Shown: positions 25,069 to 32,439 of the stretch, piece after piece | Numbering within the stretch: position 1 is the stretch's first letter | How the letters are laid out: every line of letters starts with the position of its first letter | DNA from: Aldehydirespirator sp965116665 | Lineage (GTDB): Bacteria; Actinomycetota; Acidimicrobiia; Acidimicrobiales; Aldehydirespiratoraceae | Reading direction: 5' to 3' | DNA length: 64,000 bases | NCBI GenBank assembly: GCA_965116665.1 | Contig: OZ220709.1 | Coordinates: 1,984,001 to 2,048,000, forward strand | The notes under the pieces: generated by a model | Told to the model about the DNA's origin: nothing | Database searches by the model: none | The model's input: only the letters and a program-made list of their open reading frames with translations | Made by a program: the position numbers and the translations under genes

Positions 25069-27095
25069 CCGATCCGGCCGAGACCGCAGCACAGGCGCCC
25101 GAGTCACGCTGGCCCGGCGGCGACGAAGAGGCCATGCCGCCCAAGCGGGTACGCCTCTTCCGCCGGGTGCTGCGCGACAAGTTCGCCATGACCGGGATGC
25201 TCATACTCCTGCTGATCGTCTTGGGGGCCGCCTTCGCCTCCTGGCTCGCGCCCTACGACCCGGAGCAGCTGTTCGTGGGGGAGCGCTCCGGCGGGATGTC
25301 GGGCGACCACTGGCTGGGCACCGACCACCTCGGGCGCGACGTGGCGTCGAGACTCATATTCGGCTCCCGGGTCGCGGTCCGGGTCGCCCTGCAGGTAGTG
25401 GGCGTCACCCTCGCCCTCGCGGTACCCATCGGACTGCTGTCGGGCTTCATCGGGGGCCGGCTCGACGTGGTCTCCATGCGCACCATGGACGCCATCCACA
25501 GCGTTCCGACACTGATGCTGGCCCTGGTGTTCGCGGGCTCCTTCAACTTGAGCTTCAACTGGGCCCTCTTCGGCATCTCCCTGGCGTTGACACCGACGAT
25601 GGCCCGCCTGGTGCGGGCCCAGACGCTGGCCGTGCGCGAGGAGACCTTCATCGAGGCATCGGTGTCGATCGGCACGCCCATGCGGCGGATCCTGCTCAAG
25701 CGCGTTCTTCCCAACGCGGCGTCGCCGATCATCGTTCAGTCCTCGGTGTATGTGGGCGGAGCCATCCTGCTGGAGGCATCGCTGAGCATCCTCGGAATCG
25801 GCGTGCGCCCGGGCAGTGCGGCCTGGGGCTCCATGCTGGAAGAGGCCTTCCAGTCCATATACACCGACACGGCCAACGTGGTCATACCCGGCGCGGCCAT
25901 CGCCATCGCGGTGCTGGCCGCCAACCTGCTGGGCGACGGGCTGCGGGATGCTCTCGGGCTCGACCCCGGCCACCGCTATGGCGCCCGCACCAAGATGGGC
26001 CTCACGCTGGTGGGCAGGAGGGACCGCGACGGCGATGAGACCGGCGGCGCAGAGGAGCAGGCCGGCGCGGAAGTCGCACCGTTACTCGATGTGCGCGGCC
26101 TCAGCGTCGAGGTGAGGACCGAGCACGGCGTGTTCCCGGTCGTCGAGGACGTGACCTTCGAGTTGAGGCACGGTGAGGTTCTCGGGCTGGTGGGGGAATC
26201 GGGCTCGGGCAAGACGGTCACATCTCTGTCGCTGATGCGGCTGCTGCCGTCGCCGCCCTTCAGGGTGGCCAGTGGCCAAGTGCTGTTGGAGGGGGACGAC
26301 CTGCTGCTGCGGTCCATCCTCCAGATGCGGGCCATGCGGGGACGCGACATGGCCATGATCTTCCAGGATCCAATGGCCGCGCTGAACCCGTCCATGCAGA
26401 TGGGACACCAGATCGCGGAGACTGTGCGGCTCCATCGCAACGTCAGGCGGGCCGCGGCCCACAAGCGGGCGGTGGAGATGCTGGACCGGGTCGGGATCCC
26501 CGACGCCAAGGCCCGGGCGCGGAGCTTCCCCCACGAGTTCTCCGGGGGCATGCGCCAGCGGGCGATGATCGCCATGGCCCTGTCCTGCTCGCCCAAGGTG
26601 CTGATCGCCGACGAGCCGACCACCGCGCTGGACGTGACCATCCAGGCCCAGATCCTCGAACTGCTCGCCGAGTTGCGCGAGGAGTTCGGGCTCTCGATCA
26701 TCTTCGTCACCCACGATCTGGGGGTGGTGGCCGATTTCTGCGACCGGGTGCTGGTGATGTACGCCGGCCAGATCGTGGAGCAGGCCGAGATCCACCGCCT
26801 GTTCGAGCATCCGTCGCATCCGTACTCCGACGCGCTGCTGGCCGCCATGCCCCGCCTCACCGACCGTGACAAGGAGCTGGTCACCATCCCGGGTTCGGTG
26901 CCCACCATCGAGAGCTTCCCGGCCGGGTGCCGGTTCCATCCCCGCTGCCGGCTGGCCGCCGAGGAATGCACGGCCGGTGCGGTGCCGCTGGTGGCGGTGG
27001 GCGACAGCACCTCCCGCTGCCTTCGCACCGATGAGCTGATCCGCGTGCGAGCCACCGGCAACGGCACTCGCGATGCAGCCGGGGACAGCCCGTGA
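25065..27095 (+). CDS. Fused ABC permease (DppC-like) and ATPase (DppD-like)
   Basis: This 676-aa protein joins two subunits. Residues 1 to about 320 are a DppC-like permease (FAMTGMLILLLIVLGAAFA, LGTDHLGRDVASRLIFG, EAA loop FIEASVSIGTPMRRILLKR). Residues from about 340 are an ABC ATPase with GLVGESGSGKTVTS (Walker A), FSGGMRQRAMIAMAL (signature), LIADEPTTALD (Walker B) and FVTHDL. The C-terminal oligopeptide-type zinc/cysteine region includes CRFHPRCRLAAEECT. The start is TTG 25065, overlapping the previous stop (TTGA), behind GGTGAGGG. Such fusions occur in other actinobacteria. Confidence 0.9.
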   Translation: MTDPAETAAQAPESRWPGGDEEAMPPKRVRLFRRVLRDKFAMTGMLILLLIVLGAAFASWLAPYDPEQLFVGERSGGMSGDHWLGTDHLGRDVASRLIFGSRVAVRVALQVVGVTLALAVPIGLLSGFIGGRLDVVSMRTMDAIHSVPTLMLALVFAGSFNLSFNWALFGISLALTPTMARLVRAQTLAVREETFIEASVSIGTPMRRILLKRVLPNAASPIIVQSSVYVGGAILLEASLSILGIGVRPGSAAWGSMLEEAFQSIYTDTANVVIPGAAIAIAVLAANLLGDGLRDALGLDPGHRYGARTKMGLTLVGRRDRDGDETGGAEEQAGAEVAPLLDVRGLSVEVRTEHGVFPVVEDVTFELRHGEVLGLVGESGSGKTVTSLSLMRLLPSPPFRVASGQVLLEGDDLLLRSILQMRAMRGRDMAMIFQDPMAALNPSMQMGHQIAETVRLHRNVRRAAAHKRAVEMLDRVGIPDAKARARSFPHEFSGGMRQRAMIAMALSCSPKVLIADEPTTALDVTIQAQILELLAELREEFGLSIIFVTHDLGVVADFCDRVLVMYAGQIVEQAEIHRLFEHPSHPYSDALLAAMPRLTDRDKELVTIPGSVPTIESFPAGCRFHPRCRLAAEECTAGAVPLVAVGDSTSRCLRTDELIRVRATGNGTRDAAGDSP

Positions 27096-28147
27096 CCAGC
27101 GCCAACCCGGCCGCGACCGAACCGGTCTCCCCCGACGCTCTCAGGGTCTCCAACGTGACGAAGCTGTTCCCGGTGCGCACGCCGCTGCTTCGCCGGGTGG
27201 TGGGCCATGTGCGAGCCGTCGACGGTGCGAGCCTCAGCGTCCAGACCGCGGAGACGGTGGGCCTGGTGGGCGAGTCGGGATCGGGCAAGTCGACCCTGGG
27301 GAGGATTGCGCTGCGCCTCATCGAGCCGACGGCCGGTTCGGTGGAACTGGCGGGCGATGACCTGGGCGAGCTGTCATCGGCCGAGATGCGAGTCCAGCGA
27401 CGGCACGGTCAGATGATCTTCCAGGATCCCTACTCCTCGCTGGACCCGAGGGCCTCCATCGCCGACAACGTCGGCGAGCCCCTGCGCACCCAGTTCGGCC
27501 TGCCCCGAGCCGAGCGGGACCGGCGGGTGGTCGATCTGCTGGAGACGGTGAGGCTCAACCGCAGCCACCTGCGCCGCTACCCGCACGAGTTCTCGGGAGG
27601 GCAGCTCCAGAGAATCGCTCTGGCACGGGCCCTCGCGGTGCGGCCCAGGATCATCATCGCCGACGAGCCGGTGAGTTCGCTGGACGTGTCCACTCAGGCC
27701 CAGATGCTGCAACTGCTGGAGGAGTTCAAGCGCGAGTACCAGATCGCTTACCTCTTCATCTCCCACGACCTGTCGGTCGTGCGCCACATCAGCGACCAGA
27801 TCGCGGTCATGTACCTGGGCCAGATTGTGGAGCAGGGCGACAACGACGCAGTGACGATGCAGCCGGCCCACCCCTACACCGAGGCGCTGCTGTCGGCGGT
27901 CCCCATTCCCGACCCGGTGATTCAACGGTCACGGCGCCGGATCGTGCTGACGGGGGATCTCCCCAATCCGTCCGACATCCCCATGGGATGCCGGTTCCAC
28001 ACCCGCTGCCCCTACGTCATGCAGGTGTGCCGCGAGGTCGATCCGGAGCCCTACGTCACCCCGGCGGGCACAGAGGTGCTCTGCCACCTGCACACCAGCG
28101 GGCCCGAGATCGCGGGACGATCTGTTCTGGATCTGCCGAGCCCCTAG
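27092..28147 (+). CDS. ABC transporter ATPase, DppF/OppF-like
   Basis: This 351-aa ATPase has GLVGESGSGKSTLGR (Walker A), MIFQDPYSSLDPR (Q-loop), FSGGQLQRIALARAL (signature), IIADEPVSSLD (Walker B) and LFISHDL. A C-terminal oligopeptide-type domain with CRFHTRCPYVMQVC follows, which in relatives may bind an Fe-S cluster or metal. It pairs with the ATPase half of the preceding fusion. The GTG start overlaps the fusion stop (GTGA). Confidence 0.92.
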   Translation: MTSANPAATEPVSPDALRVSNVTKLFPVRTPLLRRVVGHVRAVDGASLSVQTAETVGLVGESGSGKSTLGRIALRLIEPTAGSVELAGDDLGELSSAEMRVQRRHGQMIFQDPYSSLDPRASIADNVGEPLRTQFGLPRAERDRRVVDLLETVRLNRSHLRRYPHEFSGGQLQRIALARALAVRPRIIIADEPVSSLDVSTQAQMLQLLEEFKREYQIAYLFISHDLSVVRHISDQIAVMYLGQIVEQGDNDAVTMQPAHPYTEALLSAVPIPDPVIQRSRRRIVLTGDLPNPSDIPMGCRFHTRCPYVMQVCREVDPEPYVTPAGTEVLCHLHTSGPEIAGRSVLDLPSP

Positions 28148-28274
28148 CGAACCGAGCATTCCGGGCGCTTGTGCGGCCTGGCTCCCTCCGTTAGTGTGCG
28201 CCTCACTACTATGGGATTCATCCGCAGAGATGTCCTGCAATGGTTCCCGCAACCCGATCGGAGGGGATGACGAC

Positions 28275-30206
28275 ATGACCCGTACCCGGAACGGACTGTA
28301 TCGACTGCTGACCGCCGCCTTGGTGACGCTGGCCCTTGTTGCCGCGTCCTGCGGTGACGACGAGCCAGCGGCCCCAGCCCCGGATACCAGTGCGGCCGAT
28401 GCCGCCGTCGAGCAGGCCGAGGCTGAGGCAGCCGCCGCGCAGGCCGATGCTGACGCAGCTGCCGCCGAAGCCGACGCGGCCGCTGCCGACGCGGCCGCCG
28501 CCGAAGCTGCCGCCGCCGAGGCCGAAGCCGCCCTCGAGGCAGCTCTGGCAGATGCTGTGGATCCCGATGTCGTGTCCGAGCTTGAAGCGGCACTGGAAGA
28601 GGCCCAAGCCGAAGCTGCCGCCGCAGCCGCGGAGGCCGAGGCCACCGCCGCGGCCGCCGCCGAGGCCGAAGCGGCTGCTGCGGCCGCCGCTGCCGAGGAG
28701 GCGATGTTCTTCGACCCGGAGGGCGTCCTGGTCGTGGGCCAGAACTTCTTCCCCAACCAGCAGGCCAGCCTCGATCCCCGCATCATGTCGACCAGCACCA
28801 ACGCTGAGTTCCTCAACGAGATCTACGCCGCGCTGGTGAGACGCGACGCGATCACCGGCGAGTACAGCCCCTACCTGGCCGAGTCCTTCGAGGTGGTGGA
28901 CAGCCAGACGCTGACCGTCACCATCAGGGCCGACGCCAACTTCCATGACGGCCGGCCGGTGACCGCCGAGGACGCCAAGGCTTCGATCGAGGCCACCAAG
29001 GCCAACACTGCCGAGCGCACCTGCAACTGCAACCGCGGCATCGCGCTCGTCGACTCGGTCGAGGTGGTCGACGACAAGACATTCACCGTGCATCTCTCCG
29101 CGCCCGGCCTGGCCACGCTGTACGAGCTGCTGATCGGTCCCGAGTTCATGATCTCCCCGGCCGACGCGGGCGCGGAGCAGGCCACCGCCCCTATCGGCAA
29201 CGGGCCGTTCCGCTTCGTGGAGCTGATCGAGGGCCAGCGGATCACCCTCGAGAAGTGGGACGACTTCTTCGCGGCCGACGAGATCATGCTGGCAGGCCTG
29301 GAGTTCGTCAACCTGCAGGAGGGCACCACCCAGCTCAACGCGCTGCTGGCCGGCGACATCGACATGGCCATGGAGCTCGACTTCCCGACGTTCGAAGCCG
29401 CCGAGGACAGGGACGGTTTCAGCGCCAACGCAGTCCAGAGCGACACCACCTTCATCTGGTTCGTGGGCTGCCAGGCGCCGGGGGCCTTCTACGAGGACAT
29501 CAGGGTGCGCCAGGGCTTCATGCACGCCATCGACCGCAACCTCCTCAACGCGGCCCTCTACGGCGGGGAGGGAGTGCCGACGGTGGGGTTCTACCCGCCG
29601 GGGCACCCCTACAACGACCCGGCCCTCGAGGACGTGTACCCCCACGACATCGACCGGGCCCGCGAGCTCTTCGAGGAGGCCGGCGTGGCCGGCCAGACCG
29701 TGGGCATCTGGGCGACGTCGTCGATCCCGGAGTCCATCGACTTGGTGCTGTTGATGAACGTGACCCTGTCCCAGGCCGGGGTCACGGTCGAGCCCATCCC
29801 GACCGACGACTTGGTGGGCGACTATCTGCGTCCGGCCAGCCTCGATCCCGGTCCGTTCGACCTGGAGCACGACGGCGTCATCCTCACCCAGTCCCGTCCG
29901 GGCATGCAGAAGCTGACCCGCAACTTCCTCAACAGCGGTATCACCAACCCCTGCGACACGGAGTACGACCGGACGACGGAGATCATCAACGAGCTCGCCG
30001 GCCTGGCACCTGACGACCCCAAGGCCGTCGAGCTGTGGCATGAGATCCAGCGGATCAACGTCGAGGAGGCCCGGCACATGATCCTGGCGTTCTTCCCCAG
30101 CTACACGGCTTGGAACAGCGACAAGGTCGGCGGAGTGAACCCCGACAGCTTCGGCGGACCCATCGAGGGCGGGTACACGTTCCACGACATGTACATCGCC
30201 TCCTAG
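28275..30206 (+). CDS. ABC substrate-binding lipoprotein (SBP family 5) with long Ala/Glu stalk
   Basis: This 643-aa protein has a lipoprotein signal peptide (hydrophobic LLTAALVTLALVA) and lipobox AASC with Cys26. Then comes a stalk of about 110 residues made almost only of Ala, Glu, Asp and Gln (about 30-145), a likely coiled coil. The SBP_bac_5 fold follows: DPRIMSTSTNAEFLNEIYAA, YLAESFEVVD, FHDGRPVTAEDAKASIEA, GPFRFVELIEGQ, RQGFMHAIDRNLL. The start is ATG 28275 behind GGAGGGGA. It delivers ligand to the upstream permeases; ligand unknown. Confidence 0.92.
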   Translation: MTRTRNGLYRLLTAALVTLALVAASCGDDEPAAPAPDTSAADAAVEQAEAEAAAAQADADAAAAEADAAAADAAAAEAAAAEAEAALEAALADAVDPDVVSELEAALEEAQAEAAAAAAEAEATAAAAAEAEAAAAAAAAEEAMFFDPEGVLVVGQNFFPNQQASLDPRIMSTSTNAEFLNEIYAALVRRDAITGEYSPYLAESFEVVDSQTLTVTIRADANFHDGRPVTAEDAKASIEATKANTAERTCNCNRGIALVDSVEVVDDKTFTVHLSAPGLATLYELLIGPEFMISPADAGAEQATAPIGNGPFRFVELIEGQRITLEKWDDFFAADEIMLAGLEFVNLQEGTTQLNALLAGDIDMAMELDFPTFEAAEDRDGFSANAVQSDTTFIWFVGCQAPGAFYEDIRVRQGFMHAIDRNLLNAALYGGEGVPTVGFYPPGHPYNDPALEDVYPHDIDRARELFEEAGVAGQTVGIWATSSIPESIDLVLLMNVTLSQAGVTVEPIPTDDLVGDYLRPASLDPGPFDLEHDGVILTQSRPGMQKLTRNFLNSGITNPCDTEYDRTTEIINELAGLAPDDPKAVELWHEIQRINVEEARHMILAFFPSYTAWNSDKVGGVNPDSFGGPIEGGYTFHDMYIAS

Positions 30207-30249
30207 GGCTTCGGACTCCACGACTACAACGCTCTTCGGGAGGCCGCCA

Positions 30250-31428
30250 GTGAGCGGTCCACGGATCATCGACACCGACACCCACGTGATCGAGGCTCCT
30301 GATCTCTGGACCGCTCGCCTTCCCGAGAGCTGGGGCGACCGCCGCCTCCACATCGAGTGGGATCCCGGCCGGAACATGGAGATGTGGTGCATCGGCGACC
30401 GGCCGGTCAAGCCGGCTTGGAGCGGCGCGGCCTACGGGCGGCGGGCCGACGGCTTCGAGGACCCGCCCGCCACCCGCGACCACGCCCACCCGGCCACCTG
30501 GGACATCAGCGAGCGGGTCAAGCTGATGGACCGGTGGGGGATCGAGATGGCGGTGCTCTATCCCAACGTCGCCGGGTTCACGTTCGACCCGTTCGTGGAC
30601 TATCCCGACCCCGAGATCTCCGCTGCCCACGTGAGCGCCTACAACGACTGGCTGCTGGAGTGGATCCGGTACGCGCCCGGGCGGTTCATCCCGATGATGG
30701 CGGTGACCTACTGGGACATGCCGAGGGCGGTCGCCGAGGTCGAGCGGCTGGCCGGTGCCGGTTTCGGTGGGATCGTCACTACCGGGGCCCCGCACCAGCA
30801 CGACCTGCCCCCGTTGCGCCACCGGAACTGGGATCCGCTCTGGAGCTCCTGCCAGGACGCGGGACTCACGGTGAGCTTCCACGTAGCCAATGGCGATATC
30901 TCACTGGAGATGCAACCCGACCGGTTGGCACTGGAGGGCGACGACATCAAGGAGGCCCGGGTCTCGACCGCGCTGTATCTGGAGAACGCCAAGCAGACCA
31001 CCGACCTGCTGCTGTCGGGTGTGCTGGCCCGATTCGGTGACCTGCGCTTCGCCATCGTCGAGAGCGGCATGGGCTGGGTGCCCTTCGTGCTCGAGAACGT
31101 CGACCAGAGGTTCAAGCGGAACAGGGTTCACCACCAGCATCCCGAGTTCGGCGACCTGCTGCCCAGCGACCTCTTCCGCCGCCAGGTGTTCGTCAACTTC
31201 TGGTTCGAGGAGTTGTGCGACTTCCACGTCGAGCGGGTGGGGATCCCGAACCTGCTGTTCGAGACAGACTTCCCCCACAACACCGGCATCTACAACGAGC
31301 ATTTCGAGGACACCCTGCAGGTCGCCTTCCGCAGCCAGCCCGACGAGATCCGCCGCACCATCCTCTGGGACAACCCGGCCCGCCTGTACAGCCATGCGCT
31401 CGCCGCTCAGGGTGTGAGCGTCAACTAA
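30250..31428 (+). CDS. Amidohydrolase-2 family protein (decarboxylase/hydrolase type)
   Basis: This 392-aa TIM-barrel protein has the N-terminal metal motif DTDTHVIE, a helix DISERVKLMDRWGIEMAVLYPN, the central histidine in VSFHVANGD, FAIVESGMGWVPF and the C-terminal LFETDFPH containing the metal Asp. This family includes ACMSD- and LigW-type decarboxylases and hydratases. It is similar in layout to the gene at 58584. The start is GTG 30250. It follows the ABC operon closely and may be its last gene. Confidence 0.88.
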   Translation: MSGPRIIDTDTHVIEAPDLWTARLPESWGDRRLHIEWDPGRNMEMWCIGDRPVKPAWSGAAYGRRADGFEDPPATRDHAHPATWDISERVKLMDRWGIEMAVLYPNVAGFTFDPFVDYPDPEISAAHVSAYNDWLLEWIRYAPGRFIPMMAVTYWDMPRAVAEVERLAGAGFGGIVTTGAPHQHDLPPLRHRNWDPLWSSCQDAGLTVSFHVANGDISLEMQPDRLALEGDDIKEARVSTALYLENAKQTTDLLLSGVLARFGDLRFAIVESGMGWVPFVLENVDQRFKRNRVHHQHPEFGDLLPSDLFRRQVFVNFWFEELCDFHVERVGIPNLLFETDFPHNTGIYNEHFEDTLQVAFRSQPDEIRRTILWDNPARLYSHALAAQGVSVN

Positions 31429-31440
31429 CGCAGACCCCAA

Positions 31441-31452
31441 CCGCCGCGGCGG
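31441..31452. terminator. GC palindrome after the amidohydrolase gene, possible terminator
   Basis: CCGCCGCGGCGG is a perfect 12-bp palindrome 13 bases after the stop, followed 16 bases later by TTTGATTT. It lacks a proper loop and an immediate T-run, so terminator function is uncertain. It marks the left edge of the inserted defence-like block. Confidence 0.25.
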
Positions 31453-31535
31453 GCTCCGGTCCGGTTTGATTTCCTCCATTGCTGTCGCCATACACGCAAA
31501 CGGCCAGCGAGGGCAGAATCTGGTAGGCTCAACGT

Positions 31536-31676
31536 ATGGCCGAGCAACAGAAGCGACCTCGTGCTGAGGTGAACGTGTCAAAGCGTGGGAGAGCACCTAC
31601 GAACGCTCCTCCGCCCCCGCCCCCTGCGAGCGCGCCGCCCAAGCCTCCAAGTGGAAGCGGAAACAAGCAGGCCTAG
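31536..31676 (+). CDS. Small proline-rich basic protein (46 aa)
   Basis: This small frame starts with ATG at 31536. Its product has a charged N-terminal half (AEQQKRPRAEVNVSKRGR) and a proline/alanine-rich tail (PPPPPPASAPPKPPSGSG). It lies 18 bases before the DUF6338-like membrane gene and shares its direction, so the pair is probably co-transcribed. I recognise no family. Small disordered partners like this are encoded beside some membrane-associated defence genes. Confidence 0.5.
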   Translation: MAEQQKRPRAEVNVSKRGRAPTNAPPPPPPASAPPKPPSGSGNKQA

Positions 31677-31694
31677 CGATAGCACATCCAGCGG

Positions 31695-32393
31695 ATGCCG
31701 AGCACCCTGATAGGGCTTCTTGTTGCTGTATATGCACTGATTCCCGGCTACTGCTACTACGCGGTTCGGCGAAGAACGGTCCCCACGCGCCCGGTGTCTA
31801 CGGTAATTGAGGGAGCGAATCTGCTCGTCGTGGCCGTGGTGACGAACACCGTGACGCTCACTCTGTACGGAGTTCTCCAGTGGGTGCCGTGGTTCGGAGA
31901 TCACTCACCGAGCATGGTGGAGATTTTGCGTGACACGAGGGGATACTTGCTTGAGAGCAATGCGAGGCTTGCGTACGTAGGAGTATGGGCAATGGGTGTG
32001 CTGGCAGTCTCGTCCGCGCTCGCGGTTGCCTGTGCGCATCGTGTCTGGCCCATTAGGTATCTTGCCGCTCGATTCGCTCCCGCGCTATCAGATGAGTCGG
32101 TCTGGCATCGCTTCTTCGAGTTAGCTAAGCCGAAGGACACCGACACCTATGCATACGTCGAATGCGAATTGATCGATGGAAGCTACGTCGCCGGTCCTCT
32201 AGTGTGGTACAACACCGATATTGAAGATCATCCTGACCGTGAGCTAGTGCTTGGGCAGCCTCTCAAGATTCTAGATTCAAACGGCGAACCGCTCACACCT
32301 TCTCCTAGTAGCCAGGCAATACTATCGGCGCGCGAGATCCGTCGAATTCTCGTGACTCATGTCATAAATCAGCCAGCTGTAGAGTCGACGTGA
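31695..32393 (+). CDS. DUF6338-like membrane protein
   Basis: This 232-aa protein has an N-terminal membrane anchor (STLIGLLVAVYALIPGYCYYAV) and probably two more helices (residues about 38-60 and 92-112). A cytosolic beta-rich domain follows (YAYVECELIDGSYVAGPLVWYN, LVLGQPLKIL). The start MPSTLIGLL and the IPGY motif fit DUF6338 as I remember it. GC content is visibly lower than in flanking genes, indicating transfer. It is convergent with the DUF499 gene. Function unknown; a defence or membrane-sensing role is inferred from context. Confidence 0.6.
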   Translation: MPSTLIGLLVAVYALIPGYCYYAVRRRTVPTRPVSTVIEGANLLVVAVVTNTVTLTLYGVLQWVPWFGDHSPSMVEILRDTRGYLLESNARLAYVGVWAMGVLAVSSALAVACAHRVWPIRYLAARFAPALSDESVWHRFFELAKPKDTDTYAYVECELIDGSYVAGPLVWYNTDIEDHPDRELVLGQPLKILDSNGEPLTPSPSSQAILSAREIRRILVTHVINQPAVEST

Positions 32394-32397
32394 CACA

Positions 32398-32414
32398 CCC
32401 CCCCCCGGGGGGGG
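32398..32414. terminator. C9G8 run between convergent genes, possible bidirectional terminator
   Basis: Nine C followed by eight G, then TGGGGG, in the 46-base gap between the DUF6338-like gene and the DUF499 gene. It can fold on itself and could stop both transcripts. It also could be a slippage-prone or G-quadruplex-forming tract. No T-run is present. Confidence 0.35.
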
Positions 32415-32439
32415 TGGGGGTCGCCCCGGTGCAGAAGCA

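Noticed and set aside
24282..27095. Single 937-aa protein starting at 24282
   Set aside because: The first 260 codons are an out-of-frame reading of the DppB-like gene; the real start of the fusion is TTG 25065.
28218..30410. 730-aa open frame on the minus strand opposite the binding lipoprotein
   Set aside because: It is the antisense shadow of a well-supported SBP gene in GC-rich DNA; composition is His/Gly/Val/Asp-biased with no domain pattern.
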